DNA of 64,000 nt from Novosphingobium cyanobacteriorum (GCF_029436685.1 NZ_JAROCY010000005.1:1-64000), one strand, 5' to 3'; shown: positions 15,174 to 26,364, counted from the first letter of the stretch. Notes: generated by a model not told the origin, from the sequence alone. Program-made: numbers and translations.

Positions 15174-16628
15174 ATGGCCGAAGTGCTGGACAGCGACCTT
15201 GGCATGGCGCGGGCGACCGATCTCGTCGCCCTGCTGCGCCGCCGCGCCATCGGCGCCGAGGAACTGCTCGATCTGCATCTGGACCGGGTGGAAAGGCTGA
15301 ACCCGTCGGTAAATGCCGTCGTCGTGCTTGATGCAGAACGAGCTCGCGCGGCTGCCCGCCGCTTCGATGCGGAAGGCCCGGGCGAGGGAACCGGCCTGCT
15401 CGCGGGCCTGCCGATGACGGTCAAGGAAACCTGGGGCGCGCAGGGCCTGCCGACCACGGTTGGCCTGCCGTTCCTCGCCAACAATGTCTCGTCGGAAGAT
15501 TCCCGCCCTGTTGCCCGGCTCAGGGCCGAAGGCGCGGTGATATTTGGCAAGACCAACGTGCCGATCGGCGGCGCGGACCACCAGACGGACAACCCGATCT
15601 ACGGCCTCACCCGCAACCCTTGGGACATCTCCCGCACGGTTGGCGGTTCTTCGGGCGGGGCGGCAGCGGCTCTTGCGATGGGGCTCACGCCGCTCGAACT
15701 GGGCAGCGACATCGGTGGTTCGATCCGCATTCCGGCGCACATGTGCGGCCTGTTCAGCCACAAGGGCAGCTATGGCCTGATCCCCACGCTTGGCCACGTG
15801 CCTCCGATGCCCGAAGTCAAGGTGGAGCCCGATCTCTCGGTCGCCGGCCCGCTAGCCCGCTACGCGGCAGACCTTGAACTCGGACTCGATGCGCTGACCC
15901 GCGCGGGGCCACACGCCCCGCCTAGCCGCCACGAACGCCTGGCCGATTTCCGCATCGCGATCTGGACCGGCGATCTCCCCTATGCCGCGAGTGCCGAGAC
16001 CCGGGCTGCGATCGATGAAATCGCGCAGGCCCTGTCTGCCAGCGGCGCCACGGTATCGACCACGGCACGCCCGGATCTTGATCCGATGCTGTCGCTCGAA
16101 ACGTACATCCGCAGCCTGTTCTCCATCGTCCTCGGCGGCCAGCCCTTCCGGGTCGACGAGGCGGAGCGCGCAACGCTCGGCCAGGATGCGCTGTGGTATG
16201 CCGATATCCTCGAACAATGCGCCAACGGCAGCGGCCCGTCGTGGCAGACCCTGCTCGATGCGCGCAGCGTCCTGAAGGCGGCCTGGGCCAGCTTCTTTCG
16301 ATCTTGGGATGCAATCGTCTGCCCGGTCTTCCCGACCACTGCCTTCGAACACGACCTTTCGGGCGAAGGCATTGGCGCACAATTGCACCGGCGTCGGCAA
16401 GTCGATCGGGAGAGCCATGTCTATCTCTCGCAACTGTCATGGCCGAGCCTGGCCACGGTGGCCGATCTGCCCGCAACCGTCGTGCCAGTGCCCCGAAAAG
16501 CAGGAGAGCTTCCGCTGGGCCTGCAAATGATCGGCCCGTTCATGGAGGACCGCACCACCGTGCGCCTTGCCGCGCTGATCGAGGCGGAACTGGACTACCG
16601 TTTCCACGCGCCGCCGTCGCTCGCCTGA
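15174..16628 (+). CDS. Amidase (amidase signature family)
   Basis: The 484-aa enzyme carries the full Ser-cisSer-Lys triad of the amidase signature family: K84 in PMTVKETWG, S159 in VGGSSGGAAAA and S183 in GSDIGGSIRIP. The family hydrolyses amide bonds of very diverse substrates, including fatty acid amides. There is no signal peptide, so it acts in the cytosol. It starts 1 nt after the first monooxygenase gene, which implies coupled translation. Within this cluster it probably splits an amide substrate into an acid and an amine; the specificity cannot be read from the sequence. Confidence 0.88.
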   Translation: MAEVLDSDLGMARATDLVALLRRRAIGAEELLDLHLDRVERLNPSVNAVVVLDAERARAAARRFDAEGPGEGTGLLAGLPMTVKETWGAQGLPTTVGLPFLANNVSSEDSRPVARLRAEGAVIFGKTNVPIGGADHQTDNPIYGLTRNPWDISRTVGGSSGGAAAALAMGLTPLELGSDIGGSIRIPAHMCGLFSHKGSYGLIPTLGHVPPMPEVKVEPDLSVAGPLARYAADLELGLDALTRAGPHAPPSRHERLADFRIAIWTGDLPYAASAETRAAIDEIAQALSASGATVSTTARPDLDPMLSLETYIRSLFSIVLGGQPFRVDEAERATLGQDALWYADILEQCANGSGPSWQTLLDARSVLKAAWASFFRSWDAIVCPVFPTTAFEHDLSGEGIGAQLHRRRQVDRESHVYLSQLSWPSLATVADLPATVVPVPRKAGELPLGLQMIGPFMEDRTTVRLAALIEAELDYRFHAPPSLA

Positions 16629-16671
16629 ACAGCGCCCATCGCCTGAAATCCCCCTCCTAAGGACTCGACCC

Positions 16672-17910
16672 ATGGCCAGCCTCGCCGCCGAAATCGCCGT
16701 GCGGATGCAACCTCTTCCGCAGCCCGAACCTGACCTGACGCCCCAGCGCATGCTCGAACGCGCCATCGCCTTGCGCCCGCTGCTGCGCGCATCGCAGGCC
16801 GAATGCGAAAGTGGCGGGCGCGTGCCGCAGGCGGTCGCCGATGCGTTGATCGCAGGTGGCTTCTTCCGCATGGTCCAGCCCCGCCTCTTTGGCGGTTATG
16901 AGTTCGATATCGCCACGTTCTACCGGGTGATCATGGAAATCGCGCGGGGGTGCAGCGAGACCGGCTGGGTCACCTCGTTGGTGGGCGGCCATCCCTTGCT
17001 CCTTTCGCGCTATCCTGCTGAAACGCAGGTGGAAATCTATGGCAAGGATGGGGAAGCCCGCTGCCCCGGCGCACTGACGCCGCTCGGCACTGCCAGTCGG
17101 GTAAAGGGTGGCTACCGCATCTCGCACAGCTGGGTCTCGGCCTCGGGCTGCGATCTCGGCACGCACTTCATGGGCCTTGCCCGCGTTGATGGAGACGAGG
17201 GCGGCACGCTGGTGCAGCTCCTTGTCGACATTGGTGATTGCGTGATCGAGGACGACTGGTTCGTGATGGGCATGCGCGGCACCGGATCGAAGCGCGTGAC
17301 GGTGACCGACCTGTTCGTGGCCGACCATCGCGCGCTTGCCGTTGGCGGGATGGCGCGCGGGGCGGAGCCGCTCGACGCACACGTGCCCTTGCACGAGAAT
17401 CCGATGTATTCCGGCCTGATCGGCCCCTTCCTGATTGGTGAGACTGCGGCTGTGGCCGTTGGCGCAGCACGCGGCGCGCTCGATCACTTCGAGGAACTGC
17501 TGCTGACCAAGAAGTCGATGGCGCCGCCGTTCCGCGAACGCTGCCACGATCCGGTGGCCCAGCAGTATTATGGTGAAGCCCTGTCGCTTGTGCTGACGGC
17601 CGAGGCGGCGATGGTGAAATCGGGCGAGGACTACATGGCATTCGCCCGCGCGGCACGGGATGAAGGCACGCCCTTCGATACCGCCAAGGGCCTGCAACTG
17701 ACCATGATCGCCCAGCGCTGCGTCGAGCTTTCGTGGGCGGCGATCGATCTGATCTATCGCACGGCCGGAACCACCGCTTCGGCCAAGCAGGGCATGCCGA
17801 TCGGACGCATCCTGCGCAACATTGCGGTGCTGCGCACACACCCCGTGCTGCAGCGCGAGAATACCGCGATCCAGCTGGCCCGGCTCACGCTGCTCGATCG
17901 GGCGGCCTGA
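16672..17910 (+). CDS. Class D flavin-dependent monooxygenase, copy 2
   Basis: This 412-aa paralogue of the gene at 13937 shares the whole layout: GGFFRMVQPRLFGGYEFDIATFYRVIMEIARG, SWVSASGCDLGTHFMGLARVD, DDWFVMGMRGTGSKRVTVTDLFVADHRAL, and the same C-terminal RTAGTT...GMPIGRILRNIAVLRTHPVLQ. An AAGGA site precedes the ATG. Two such oxygenases in one operon suggest either successive hydroxylations or acceptance of two related substrates. It ends 1 nt before the kinase gene. Confidence 0.8.
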   Translation: MASLAAEIAVRMQPLPQPEPDLTPQRMLERAIALRPLLRASQAECESGGRVPQAVADALIAGGFFRMVQPRLFGGYEFDIATFYRVIMEIARGCSETGWVTSLVGGHPLLLSRYPAETQVEIYGKDGEARCPGALTPLGTASRVKGGYRISHSWVSASGCDLGTHFMGLARVDGDEGGTLVQLLVDIGDCVIEDDWFVMGMRGTGSKRVTVTDLFVADHRALAVGGMARGAEPLDAHVPLHENPMYSGLIGPFLIGETAAVAVGAARGALDHFEELLLTKKSMAPPFRERCHDPVAQQYYGEALSLVLTAEAAMVKSGEDYMAFARAARDEGTPFDTAKGLQLTMIAQRCVELSWAAIDLIYRTAGTTASAKQGMPIGRILRNIAVLRTHPVLQRENTAIQLARLTLLDRAA

Positions 17911-17911
17911 T

Positions 17912-18886
17912 ATGGCGAAAGTCGGGCTGGAGGGCGCAGCCCGGCTGCTGGCGGAACACTACGACCTGTCCGGCACGATCACCCCGTTGACCACCGAGCG
18001 CGACGAAAATTTCTGCGTCCGGTCTGTGCACGGGGAGTTCGTGCTGAAGGTCTTTGCCCCTGAAACGCCCGGGCCGGAAGCGGACATGCTCTGTGCCGTC
18101 CTGCGGCATCTTGAAGCCCGCGCGCCCGATCTTTCCGTCCCGCGCCTGGCGAAGTCGGCGAAGGGCGAAGACTATGTCCGGGTTGCCGGCGGTAACGCGG
18201 AAGAGCGCCTGACGGTGCTCTACACTTTCCTGCCCGGAACGCCCTTGATGGACGTTGCGCGCAGCGAAGTGCAGGCACGGGCCTGTGGCGAACTGGCTGG
18301 AAGGCTTGGCCTGGCCCTGCGTGATTTCGCGCACCCCGCCATGCACCGGCGACTGATCTGGGATCTGCGCCGCGTGCCTGACCTTGCCGCGATCGCCGAT
18401 ACCTTGCGCCAGGTGCCTTTCGCCGATTTCGTCCTCCCGTTCATGGATCGCTTCCCCCGGGATACGGCGCCGATGCTCGAAACGATGCCGCGGCAGTTCG
18501 TCCACAACGATCTCAATGCCAGAAATGTTATCGTTGCTAGCGATGATTCGCAGCGAATCGCCGGAATCATTGATTTCGGCGATGCCCTTCACACGGCGCG
18601 CGTGTGTGACGTCGCTGTCGGCATGATTGGTCAGATGGCGAGTCCCGCCACGGCCCAGGCAATGACACAGGCCTTTCTCGATGGGTACCAATCGGCCGTC
18701 GAACTCACCCCTGAGGAGCGGGCAATCCTGCCCCGGCTGGTGGCCGCAAGGGTGGTCCAGAATGTTGTGATGACCACGCATTATCGTGAGAAAAATGAGG
18801 ATTCCGGTCATTTTGCGGCCTTCGATGATAAGTACTTCGCCTGGCGCGTGGCCTTCGCGCAATCGCTTCTTTCGCAGACGGCCTGA
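17912..18886 (+). CDS. APH-family kinase, hydroxylysine/amino-alcohol kinase-like
   Basis: This 324-aa member of the aminoglycoside phosphotransferase (APH/choline kinase) superfamily has the catalytic loop HNDLNARN (H198, D200) and the metal-binding IIDFGD (D221). N-terminal features (LTTERDENFCVRSVHGEFVLKVF) resemble the hydroxylysine kinase (AGPHD1) branch. Such kinases are often paired with class III PLP phospho-lyases that remove phosphate and ammonia from the product, and one lies downstream at 21596. The likely substrate is therefore a small amino alcohol or hydroxy-amino acid (inference). The gene follows the second monooxygenase by 1 nt. Confidence 0.75.
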   Translation: MAKVGLEGAARLLAEHYDLSGTITPLTTERDENFCVRSVHGEFVLKVFAPETPGPEADMLCAVLRHLEARAPDLSVPRLAKSAKGEDYVRVAGGNAEERLTVLYTFLPGTPLMDVARSEVQARACGELAGRLGLALRDFAHPAMHRRLIWDLRRVPDLAAIADTLRQVPFADFVLPFMDRFPRDTAPMLETMPRQFVHNDLNARNVIVASDDSQRIAGIIDFGDALHTARVCDVAVGMIGQMASPATAQAMTQAFLDGYQSAVELTPEERAILPRLVAARVVQNVVMTTHYREKNEDSGHFAAFDDKYFAWRVAFAQSLLSQTA

Positions 18887-18982
18887 CCTCACGCTGCGCC
18901 ATCCCGGGAGATGCCGATCGACCGGTGGATCGCGGAGGGTGCACCTCAATCAAATTTGTTCTTTTCACGAAACAATGGGGAT

Positions 18983-18997
18983 GATACCACTGCTAAC
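18983..18997 (+). promoter_or_regulatory. Operator in front of the TonB-receptor gene
   Basis: GATACCACTGCTAAC matches the operator at 13864-13878 in 13 of 15 positions and lies 85 bp before the receptor start codon, in a 195-bp gap that is markedly AT-richer than its surroundings. A precise promoter could not be fixed. The site argues that receptor and enzymes are controlled together, and that the receptor gene has its own promoter. Confidence 0.5.
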
Positions 18998-19081
18998 ACT
19001 AGATCGGCCGTAACAATCAAAAATGATGGGCCGACTGCCGCAGGAACGAGAACGGCTTCTTGAAAAAGAGGGGGGAATGAC

Positions 19082-21586
<2,505 letters not shown>

Positions 21587-21595
21587 TCGATACCG

Positions 21596-22855
21596 ATGCC
21601 GGGCAAGTCGATGAACCCTGAAACATCCCAACTGCTTGCCCGGCGCAATCGCGTGCTATCGCCCAGCTACCGGCTGTTCTACGAACAGCCGGTTCACGCG
21701 GTGCGCGCGCAAGGGTGCTGGATCGAGGATGCCGACGGGCGGCGCTATCTCGATGCCTACAACAACGTGCCTGTGGCCGGGCACTGCCACCCGCGCATCG
21801 GGGCGGCGATGGCGGCGCAGGGCGGCGTGATCAATACCCACACCCGCTACCTGACCGAACATCCCGTCCTGCTGGCCGAGCGGCTTCTGGCAACCTTGCC
21901 CGAGACCATCGGCAAGGTGGTGCTGACCAACTCCGGCAGCGAGGCCAACGACCTGGCCATCCGCATCAGCCGCATGGTGACGGGCAGGCGCGGCGTGATC
22001 GTCACCGATTGCGCCTATCATGGAACGTCGGATCTGCTGCAGGGCATGTCGCCGGTAACCGGGTTGCCGCTCGGCCCGGATGTCTATGCGATCGCGATGC
22101 CGCTCGAACCGGCAGGGCCTGAACAGTTCGCAGCGCTGGTCGAAGATGCGATTGCCCGAATGGAGGCCGATGGCGTGCTTCCGGCGGCGCTGCTGGTCGA
22201 TACGATCTTCGGCAGCGACGGCGCAATTGCCGATCCGACGGGCTTTCTGGCGGGCGGCGTGGACGCCATCCGTGCCGCAGGCGGGCTGTTCATAGCCGAT
22301 GAAGTGCAACCCGGCTTTGGCCGTACCGGCACCGGCATGTGGGGCTTTGCCCGCCACGGCGTGGTGCCCGACATGGTGACCACCGGCAAGCCGATGGGGA
22401 ATGGCCAGCCGGTTGCCGCACTGCTGCTGCGCGATGAGCTTGCCTCGGAGTTTGCCAGGCATCAGCGCTATTTCAATACCTTCGGTGGCAGCTCGGTATC
22501 CTGCGCGGCGGCTCTGGCCACGCTCGACGTGATCGAAGATGAAGGTCTGATCGACAACGCGGCGCGCATCGGGCGGCACCTGATGGCGGGCCTTGCGCCG
22601 GTGATCGCGGCATCGCCGCTGCTGACCGGCCTGCGCGGGGCCGGTCTGTTTATTGGCGTGCAGACCGCCTCTGGCGAGATCGCCGCCGCAATCGTCAATG
22701 CCTTGCGCCGCGATGGCGTGCTGATTGGTGCGGCCGGGCGGGGCAACGCGGCGCTGAAGATCCGGCCGCCACTGGTGATCGCCATGGCCGAGGCTGACCG
22801 CCTTGTCGCGGCCTTCGCCAAGGCTGTTGGCGATGTTGAGAATTCCAACCTGTGA
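21596..22855 (+). CDS. Class III PLP enzyme, amino-alcohol phosphate phospho-lyase-like
   Basis: This 419-aa class III PLP enzyme has LTNSGSEANDLAIRISR, FIADEVQPGFGRTG and the PLP lysine K265 (TTGKPMGNG). The segment YLDAYNNVPVAGHCHPRIGAAMAAQ...INTHTRYL closely resembles ethanolamine-phosphate and 5-phosphohydroxylysine phospho-lyases (ETNPPL/PHYKPL) rather than classical transaminases. Paired with the APH kinase, it would release phosphate, ammonia and an aldehyde from a phosphorylated amino alcohol. A plain transaminase remains possible. The start may be 21596 or Met6 at 21611; neither has a strong ribosome-binding site. The gene is 9 bp from the receptor gene. Confidence 0.75.
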   Translation: MPGKSMNPETSQLLARRNRVLSPSYRLFYEQPVHAVRAQGCWIEDADGRRYLDAYNNVPVAGHCHPRIGAAMAAQGGVINTHTRYLTEHPVLLAERLLATLPETIGKVVLTNSGSEANDLAIRISRMVTGRRGVIVTDCAYHGTSDLLQGMSPVTGLPLGPDVYAIAMPLEPAGPEQFAALVEDAIARMEADGVLPAALLVDTIFGSDGAIADPTGFLAGGVDAIRAAGGLFIADEVQPGFGRTGTGMWGFARHGVVPDMVTTGKPMGNGQPVAALLLRDELASEFARHQRYFNTFGGSSVSCAAALATLDVIEDEGLIDNAARIGRHLMAGLAPVIAASPLLTGLRGAGLFIGVQTASGEIAAAIVNALRRDGVLIGAAGRGNAALKIRPPLVIAMAEADRLVAAFAKAVGDVENSNL

Positions 22856-22863
22856 GGAACACT

Positions 22864-23460
22864 ATGAAGATCCTGCATATCGACAGTTCAACCACCGGAG
22901 CGGACTCCGTCACGCGTGAGCTGACGGCAGCCATCGTTGCCCATCTCCAGGCCAAGACCCCTGGTGCGCAAGTGGAACGCCTTGATCTTGAAGCCAATCC
23001 GGTGCCCCACCTTGATGTGGTGACCACTGGCGCGCTGCGCCTGCCGCCCGAAGCGCAGAGCGATGCCATGAAGGCGGCGGCCCCGGCCCAGCTTGCCTAT
23101 CTCCATCAGTTCATGGGCGCAGACGTGGCCGTGATCGGCGCGCCGATGTACAACTTTTCGGTGCCTTCACAATTGAAGGCCTGGATCGACCGGCTTGGCG
23201 TGCCCGGCATCTCGTTCACCTATTCCGAAACCGGGCCAAAGGGCCTGGCCGGCAACACCCGCGTGATCATCGCGTCCTCGCAGGGCGGCATGTATGAAGC
23301 GGGCGATGCGGCCGAACATCAGGAAAGCCTGCTGCGCGTGTTCTTCGGCTTCCTCGGCGTCACGGATCTCACGATCGTGCGGGCCGACAAGATCGGCTTC
23401 GGACCCGAAATGCGCGCGGCTTCGCTTGCCGCCGCCAAGGCAGAGATCGCCGCGCTCTGA
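22864..23460 (+). CDS. azoR: FMN-dependent NADH:quinone reductase / azoreductase (AzoR type)
   Basis: The 198-aa flavodoxin-like protein has the AzoR landmarks: MKILHIDSSTTGADSVTREL for FMN phosphate, PMYNFSVPSQLKAWIDRL, and ASSQGGMYEAG. It reduces azo dyes and quinones with NADH. In this cluster it may supply reduced flavin or electrons to the class D monooxygenases, or reduce a quinone product (inference). The ATG at 22864 is preferred over the GTG at 22852 because GAGGA sits 5 nt upstream. It follows the PLP enzyme by 8 bp. Confidence 0.88.
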   Translation: MKILHIDSSTTGADSVTRELTAAIVAHLQAKTPGAQVERLDLEANPVPHLDVVTTGALRLPPEAQSDAMKAAAPAQLAYLHQFMGADVAVIGAPMYNFSVPSQLKAWIDRLGVPGISFTYSETGPKGLAGNTRVIIASSQGGMYEAGDAAEHQESLLRVFFGFLGVTDLTIVRADKIGFGPEMRAASLAAAKAEIAAL

Positions 23461-23525
23461 CGTGGATGGGGAGGGTGGAGAACCGCCCTCCCCGATCTGC
23501 CTTGCGGATATGGGCAGAGACCCGG

Positions 23526-23552
23526 GTTACTTGCGATGTTTCTGGTGCTAAC
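23526..23552 (+). promoter_or_regulatory. Two weak operator-like sites before tetR
   Basis: GTTACTTGCGATGTT (23526-23540) and GTTTCTGGTGCTAAC (23538-23552) each match the cluster operator in 10 of 15 positions; the second shares the half-site TGCTAAC with the receptor site. They lie 54-81 bp before the tetR start codon, where an autoregulatory site would be expected. Each match alone could be chance. Confidence 0.35.
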
Positions 23553-23606
23553 GCGCGTGCCGGTCCCTGGCGGTATCGGCTGTGGTCCGTGCAACATGAG
23601 GCATTG

Positions 23607-24212
23607 ATGGATCGCAAGAGCAAAGAGCCGGATCGGAAGGCAACCCTGTCGCGAGAGACGATCGTCGAAGCAGGGCTGGCACTGCTCAATGAAATCGGGC
23701 TCGACAAGCTGACGACACGGCGACTGGGCGATCATCTCGGCGTCGAAGGTCCGGCGCTGTATCGCCATTTTCCAAGCAAGGCCGTGCTGCTGGACCATAT
23801 GGCCGCAGCCATTCTGCTGCCGGTGCTGCGTTCGCCCCATCCAGGAGAGCCGTGGGACGAATGGCTGCGCGCTGTGGCGACACGCAGCTACGAAGTGGTG
23901 CTGGACTATCGCGACGGGGCAAGGCTCGTGGCGGCGTCACTGCCTACCGAACCGCGCGATCTGCTGTCAAAGCCGCTGCGCGAGGCCGGCTTTTCGGAAG
24001 AGCACGCGATCTATGGATCGAAGCTGATCACCCGCTTCATGGTTGGCTGGCAATTGCACGAGGACAGCGAGCGCCAGCGTGCCGATCGCCCCATCGAGAA
24101 TTATGATCACGATCAGGCGTTTCGCTTTGCGCTCGACGCCCTGATCAATGGGCTGCGCCTGGCACTGGCACGCACCATGGCCCAGAAGATCGAGACCATC
24201 GGCGGCTTCTGA
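23607..24212 (+). CDS. TetR-family transcriptional regulator
   Basis: The 201-aa protein has an N-terminal TetR DNA-binding domain (SRETIVEAGLALLNEIGLDKL, then helix-turn-helix TTRRLGDHLGVEGPALYRHFPSK, residues about 14-59) and a C-terminal ligand-binding part similar to the TetR_C class. GAGG lies before the ATG at 23607; the longer frame to 23466 runs through the intergenic operator region. It closes the catabolic cluster and is the natural candidate to bind the 15-bp palindromes upstream of the oxygenase and receptor genes. Confidence 0.85.
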   Translation: MDRKSKEPDRKATLSRETIVEAGLALLNEIGLDKLTTRRLGDHLGVEGPALYRHFPSKAVLLDHMAAAILLPVLRSPHPGEPWDEWLRAVATRSYEVVLDYRDGARLVAASLPTEPRDLLSKPLREAGFSEEHAIYGSKLITRFMVGWQLHEDSERQRADRPIENYDHDQAFRFALDALINGLRLALARTMAQKIETIGGF

Positions 24213-24439
24213 GGGATCAAGCCGGGCTGGTCGAAGGACGCAGCGGTGACCAATCTGCCCGTCTTGCGCCGCGCAGCCCGAAGGCCAGGCCTCGCCAAAA
24301 CCAGATCACGCCCGTGGTCCATTGCCTGGAATTGATCAGACGGATGATCCGCAACACCGGGCAGAGCATTGCTTGGCGGCGCGGGGTTCCGGCCTCCCGG
24401 TCACCGGAAGGATCAATGCCTCGAGCGGAACGAAAATGG

Positions 24440-24513
24440 CGCACCCGACAGGATTCGAACCTGTGGCCTTTGCCTTCGGAGGGCAACGCTCTATCCAGCT
24501 GAGCTACGGGTGC
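24440..24513 (-). tRNA. tRNA-Arg (CCG)
   Basis: A complete cloverleaf reads on the minus strand: acceptor GCACCCG/CGGGTGC, D-arm GCTC...GAGC, anticodon stem TTGCC/GGCAA with loop CTCCGAA (anticodon CCG), and T-arm ACAGG-TTCGAAT-CCTGT. The discriminator base is G and no CCA is encoded. Its 3' end faces the accessory and catabolic region to the left, the orientation expected if an element had integrated into the 3' end of this gene. Confidence 0.95.
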
Positions 24514-24677
24514 TTGGGAAGCGCCACCTAGCAGCGCATGCGCCGGCTTGCCAGCGATTTTCCACGGCGATTGGCATCGAATGGCGCAGGGGCAGCCAGC
24601 ACGGTTCGTCCCGGCGCAATATCAATCCCGTGACGGTTAGTGATTTGGTAGCGACGAATCGCGTAAAACTCCGACTC

Positions 24678-25115
24678 ATGGTGAGCATGTCTCCTCCCCC
24701 CAGCGGCGGAACGCCGTTTGGAGCGAGTACCCCGGCCGGGCAGTTTCCCGGTGCGGGCCGGGCCGGATTCGGCAGTGCAGCGGTAAGCGCGATGTCGATG
24801 AAGTGGTCCGCGCTTCACGATGCCGCCGCCGTGGTGTGCCAGCTGGCGGGGCTGCCGCCCGAAGCGCGCAGGCCCGAAGTGCGCAACTTCCCCGCGATCA
24901 TGCGCGATATCGGCGGCTGGCGGCACGAACGCGCCGAACAGGGCGTGGATGATCTGGCCGCGATCATGGAACCGGGCCTTGCCGCGCTGCTGGCTGTGAG
25001 CGCGCGGGGCATTTCGCCCACGCCCGCCGCGCAGGCGCTGTGGCGCGAGTTCGAATCGGCCCGCGCCGCGCTGCTGGCGCTGGTGCCGCCGCTGGGCGTG
25101 CGTCGCCGCGCCTGA
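24678..25115 (+). CDS. Uncharacterised protein upstream of mmcB
   Basis: The 145-aa product has a Gly/Pro-rich N-terminal 35 residues and a helical, Ala-rich remainder (MKWSALHDAAAVVCQLAGLPPEARRPEVRNFPAIMRDIGGWRHERAEQGVDDLAAIMEPGLAALL). No signal peptide or membrane helix is evident. I do not recognise the family. ATG 24687 is an alternative start; neither has a clear ribosome-binding site. It lies 40 bp upstream of mmcB on the same strand. Confidence 0.6.
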   Translation: MVSMSPPPSGGTPFGASTPAGQFPGAGRAGFGSAAVSAMSMKWSALHDAAAVVCQLAGLPPEARRPEVRNFPAIMRDIGGWRHERAEQGVDDLAAIMEPGLAALLAVSARGISPTPAAQALWREFESARAALLALVPPLGVRRRA

Positions 25116-25155
25116 ACGGCTTTACCCGTTCGCACTTTGTTCCTAAACTGCGGCG

Positions 25156-25653
25156 ATGCCCGAATCGCCCCTTTCGCAGCTTGAACCCGCAACCGAGCGC
25201 GAGGCCCGGGCCGTGGCGCGCGGAATCTGCCGACTGTTTGCCCGCAACGATATCTGGTGCCTGCCGGAAATGCCGCTGCGCAATGGCCGCCGGGCGGACC
25301 TGATGGGCATAGACGCCAAGGGGCGGGTGGTGATCGTCGAAATCAAGGTTTCGCGCGCAGACCTGCTGGGCGATGGCAAGTGGACCGATTACCTTGACCA
25401 CTGCGACCGCTTCTACTGGGGCCTTGCCCCGCATCTCGACCGTGCCTGCCTGGAAAGCGAGGCTTTCCTGCCCCATGCCTGCGGGGTGATCGTGGCCGAT
25501 GGCTATGACGCGGAAATCCTGCGCCCTGCCCCGGCGCTGCCGATGGCGGCGGCGCGGCGCAAGGCGGAGGTTGAGCGGCTGGCCCGCGCCGCGCTGCGCC
25601 GCCACCTCGTCGGCGCGGATCCGCACTGCGCGGCGTGGGGAGAGGGGTTTTAG
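25156..25653 (+). CDS. mmcB: MmcB-family DNA repair protein
   Basis: The 165-aa protein matches MmcB, the SOS-associated protein described in Caulobacter as linked to damage-induced mutagenesis. It shows a PD-(D/E)XK nuclease-like core: RRADLMGID (D48) and VVIVEIKVSRADLLGD (E62, K64), with KWTDYLDHCDRFYW after it. This suggests a nuclease or DNA-end-binding role. No GTTC-N7-GTTC SOS box was seen directly upstream, but only a short gap separates it from the gene before. Confidence 0.85.
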   Translation: MPESPLSQLEPATEREARAVARGICRLFARNDIWCLPEMPLRNGRRADLMGIDAKGRVVIVEIKVSRADLLGDGKWTDYLDHCDRFYWGLAPHLDRACLESEAFLPHACGVIVADGYDAEILRPAPALPMAAARRKAEVERLARAALRRHLVGADPHCAAWGEGF

Positions 25654-25656
25654 GTT

Positions 25657-25764
25657 CTGTTTCAGATGCACTGAAACAGGCGCGGCACCGGCCCACTCCT
25701 CCGCCCGGCCACCCACAGTGTACAATTCCGTTGGGTGGCCGGGCGGGGGAGTGGGCCGGTGCCG
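25657..25764. repeat. Long hairpin element (REP/MITE-like), copy 1
   Basis: Arms at 25683-25715 and 25732-25764 are 33 bp each with one mismatch and a 16-nt AT-rich loop. A second small hairpin (9-bp stem CTGTTTCAG / CTGAAACAG) sits at 25657-25679. The element lies between the convergent mmcB and GDT1-family genes and can serve as a two-way terminator. A degenerate relative occurs at 34941-35033. Confidence 0.75.
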
Positions 25765-25788
25765 CCTTTCACGTCAGTGGAACAAACT

Positions 25789-26364
25789 CTAGACGATCCC
25801 CGCGGTCTGCAGCAGCAGCCACGCACCGATCGCCAGGAACAGGCCTGCGGCCACCCAGCGCACCACCTTCAGCGGCACGCGCTTGACCAGTTCCTCGCCC
25901 AGGAACACCGCCGGCACGTTGGCCAGCATCATGCCCAGCGTGGTGCCGATGGTGACGGCCAGCGCATCGTGGAACCGGGCGCCCAGCGCGATCGTGGCGA
26001 CCTGCGTCTTGTCGCCCATCTCGACGATGAAGAACGCTACCAGCGTGGTGAGGAAAGCGCCAAACCGCGCCGGCTTGTCGTCCCCGTCGTCGTCCAGCTT
26101 GTCGGGCACCAGGGTCCACAGGCCCATGGCGAGGAAACCGGCGGCCACGGCATAGCGGAACCAGGTGCCATCGAGGAACTGCGCCGCCGTGGCGCCGAGC
26201 AGCGCGGCGAGGAAGTGGTTGGCCAGCGTCGCGAAGAGAATGCCGAGCACGATGGGCAATGGCTTGCGGAAACGGGTGGCGAGCACGATCGCCAGCAGCT
26301 GCGTCTTGTCGCCGATTTCGGCGAGCGCGACGATCGCGGTCGAGGTGGTGATGGCTTCGATCAT
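25789..26364 (-). CDS. GDT1/UPF0016 (TMEM165) family manganese exporter
   Basis: The 191-aa membrane protein has about six transmembrane helices and the two signature motifs EIGDKT (residues 16-21) and EMGDKT (115-120) of the GDT1/UPF0016 family, whose bacterial members export Mn2+ or act as cation exchangers. An acidic loop (DDDGDDKP, residues 91-98) separates the halves. The yybP-ykoY riboswitch in its leader strongly supports manganese as the regulating and transported ion. Confidence 0.9.
   Translation of the reverse strand: MIEAITTSTAIVALAEIGDKTQLLAIVLATRFRKPLPIVLGILFATLANHFLAALLGATAAQFLDGTWFRYAVAAGFLAMGLWTLVPDKLDDDGDDKPARFGAFLTTLVAFFIVEMGDKTQVATIALGARFHDALAVTIGTTLGMMLANVPAVFLGEELVKRVPLKVVRWVAAGLFLAIGAWLLLQTAGIV

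Noticed and set aside
18531..18545. Further operator copy (GTTATCGTTGCTAGC)
   Set aside because: It is only a 10/15 match and lies inside the kinase coding sequence, where it encodes conserved-region codons.
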